64,000 nt of DNA from Eleginops maclovinus (taxonomy: Eukaryota; Chordata; Actinopteri; Perciformes; Eleginopidae), in contig NC_086365.1 in the NCBI RefSeq assembly GCF_036324505.1, positions 7,250,655 to 7,314,654 of the forward strand. Reading direction: 5' to 3'. Positions 61,761-64,000 of this stretch are shown one piece after another. Under the pieces are notes generated by a model. It did not search any database and was not told where the DNA came from. It was given only the letters and a program-made list of their open reading frames with translations. The position numbers were made by a program, and so were the translations under genes. How positions within the stretch are numbered: position 1 is the first letter of the stretch; each line of letters opens with the position of its first letter.

Positions 61761-64000
61761 TTTCTGGCGCAAACAATGCATTAAAGCAAAGCAGGAAAAA
61801 ATAGTGTCTGCATGTCTTAAAGCTGCTGAGTCATATATTGCACCTCAAACAACAAATAAATCCAGAGTTACATTTTTTTTCACTTCCTCTACAGAAAAAA
61901 AGACAGTAAAAGGAACGATCTAATTCAGGAATCACAGTTTCAGTGTCAGCCTGCTGCCTGCCACTCCTCCACCGGCAGACCGACCAGTCATCCATCCCCT
62001 ATTTATTCCCCAAAACAACAAAGCTATCTAGGCCGTCTGAAGGTCTATTTGACACAATTCTCATATCTTTGGAGTAATTGTATCGTTTTTGACGAACAGA
62101 AATATTGTTTTCTTGCCTCATTTCAACATTTTACTAGGGGAAATCAGTATTTTGGTATGAGGGCTCACACCGAAAGTAAGAGGGTGCAGCGCCCTTGTTA
62201 CCCAGTTTAGACAAAACCCTAAAGACCGTTTAAAAATATAAGAATAAAAGTTAAAAAAACAGTTTCAGATATGAAAAGGAGAAGAACTACTCATTACTGT
62301 GTTTACATTAAGACCCTAGCTGTGGTTCCTAGTTGCACATTTCAAGCCTTGAGCTGTTCATGAAATTACTCTTGAGTATATTTCTAAATGAAAGCAAACA
62401 TGAACATCAAGATCTTTTGGGAATTTGGGAAGAGTGTTTGCCTGGTGAATGTCCTGATACACTTTGGCTGCTATACGTCCATGAAGACCAACCCTTTGAC
62501 CTTCTGACCCCAGTAGGCGCCTCTCTATCAGGACAGATCCACCACAGTCAGCAGACTGTTCTTTGACGGTATCTGTTGTATTTCACCAAAATCCCTAGAT
62601 AAAACACATAATACATCACAAAAAAAGAAGATTAGTGATCCGTAGGCGCCGTATGCCGATCCTCATGAATATAGGTTGTGCAAAAAGCTTTGTGAAATAG
62701 TGACTAATCACAGTGCTTCTCTAGTTGGAAATATATTTGGATTTTCTTCTGTTTGCTGCAATCCCATTTGAATTTGTTATGACTTGATTTTGATCCATGG
62801 CCTTAGTATTTCTAAAATGATGCTATGGCTCTGCAAACATTGCCATAGCAACCTAGGCAAGACGTTGAGTGGAATTCTCCTTAATGATTATCACTTCAAT
62901 TAAAAAAAGTGGAATAATGAATTGACATGAATGGGGCATTTCTTTTTTCTGATTATGAACAGTTATAGCTTCCACTGGGGGCCTTGAATATAAAACGGGG
63001 CATCCATCAAGCCCTAATGCTCTTGATATCATTGAATAAATTATTGCCTCCTAGAATTGAATTCCATCCACTTGAAATTTACAAAACTGAAAAAATCTGA
63101 ATGCTTAAAAATGCTGCAGCCTTCAAATATAAGCACCGGAACCATGTGGTGAATTATTCTTACTGAGAGATCCAGAGTTACAGCTTCAATATGTATCGCA
63201 ATGATCCCACAATGTGAGTCTCTGCTGGATTTAAGAGTGTAATCCTCGCTAACATAATTATCTCTGCTCTTCTTTCCATGCTGCCGGACCTGATCTGCTG
63301 CTGTCCACTCCAGGTAAGCCTCTTTGTGTTGCTCTAACATCGGGTGTACAGCATTCTCTCAGTAAACTCGCAGTGTTATGGCCACTTGCCAAAGCATAAC
63401 AACAATTTACCGCAGCCTAACAAGTTGTGAAATTGGAATCTGTATATTTTCCAACTGTATTTCAGCCAGTGGACGTGCTGGCTTTCCTTCATTGCTCTGA
63501 AGTTGGCAGCATGAAGAGTAAATGTTATTTAGTTGGTGTGTTATGTAACAGATTAGAGGAAGCGGAGCGAGAATCCTTTTCTCTTGTTGTCTCCTCCTAA
63601 CAGCTCTCTGTGTGACTCTATGTCTTCATGGGGCTGTAGCTGATTACTCCTTTTATTATGTTTTTTAATCTTTTAACAGTTTAGTGTGTGATATCTCATT
63701 AACAGGCCACTTTTTTGCTGCTTGTTGGCTTTTTTTCTTTAAATCTCAGGAGGTTCGTTATCTCTAATCCCTGCTTCAGTGAAGCGCTGCACACTTTAGT
63801 TCCTGCTTTAATTAATTAAAGAAGCGACTGCGATCCTTTCAAACCATCCTCTTTATATCTGCACTTCCTTATTATCTTCTATCTTGTGAATCCTTGTTTG
63901 GCGGGTTGTTGTACGATATCCAAACAGGTACGATCTGGAAAGAGTGCACCAGATGAATAGCAATTGTGTTGAATAGGTACTTGAGGTTTCAGAAGCCACC

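Noticed and set aside
63275..63313. Possible abtb3 exon ending CTCCAG|GTAAGC near 63313
   Set aside because: A good donor, but no convincing acceptor or family-like frame upstream.

Overview
The window is vertebrate nuclear DNA, almost certainly from a percomorph-type teleost fish. Genes are widely spaced, introns are GT-AG, there are long CA/TG microsatellites, and several dispersed repeat families familiar from fish genomes are present. Four protein-coding genes are supported. (1) At 1-575 on the minus strand is the 5' part of an uninterrupted (intronless) troponin T gene that runs off the left edge. (2) At 5677-6816 on the plus strand is mterf2, a mitochondrial transcription-termination-factor family protein in one coding exon. 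(3) At 8832-17898 on the minus strand is a complete cry1 (cryptochrome 1) gene. I reconstructed it from 13 coding exons with GT-AG junctions and consistent phases; it gives 620 aa, and a spliced 3' UTR exon follows. (4) From 22414 on the plus strand is coding exon 1 of abtb3 (btbd11); no later exon was recognised, so 23279-64000 reads as part of its first intron.

Layout: 0.6-4.5 kb is intergenic and repeat-bearing, including a 156-bp duplicated unit interrupted by a short retroposon with a target-site duplication. mterf2 and cry1 are convergent; their poly(A) signals lie about 280 bp apart. cry1 and abtb3 are divergent, separated by about 4 kb of intergenic DNA. CRY1, MTERF2 and BTBD11 are also close together in mammals, so this is a conserved neighbourhood. 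The intronless troponin T beside it looks like a fish-lineage retrogene.

The most interesting biology is the control region of cry1. It has a TATA/GC/CCAAT promoter with an exact D-box about 70 bp downstream of the TATA box. The 4.5-kb first intron carries a perfect RORE (AAAGTAGGTCA), a second opposing AGGTCA half-site, four CACGTG E-boxes and another D-box. These are the three classes of clock element known to set Cry1 phase in mammals and light induction in fish. These calls rest on motif matching only.

The 40-kb abtb3 intron holds no recognisable coding exon. It does contain a probable 418-bp solo LTR, a roughly 655-bp TTAA-flanked MITE-like element, fragments of dispersed repeat families, three long dinucleotide arrays and a perfect 13-bp-stem hairpin. 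It also has a CpG-rich island at 28.5-28.8 kb with outward-facing splice donors on both strands, which could be a bidirectional promoter for nested noncoding transcripts. No CRISPR array, rRNA, intact tRNA or bacterial-type feature was seen.
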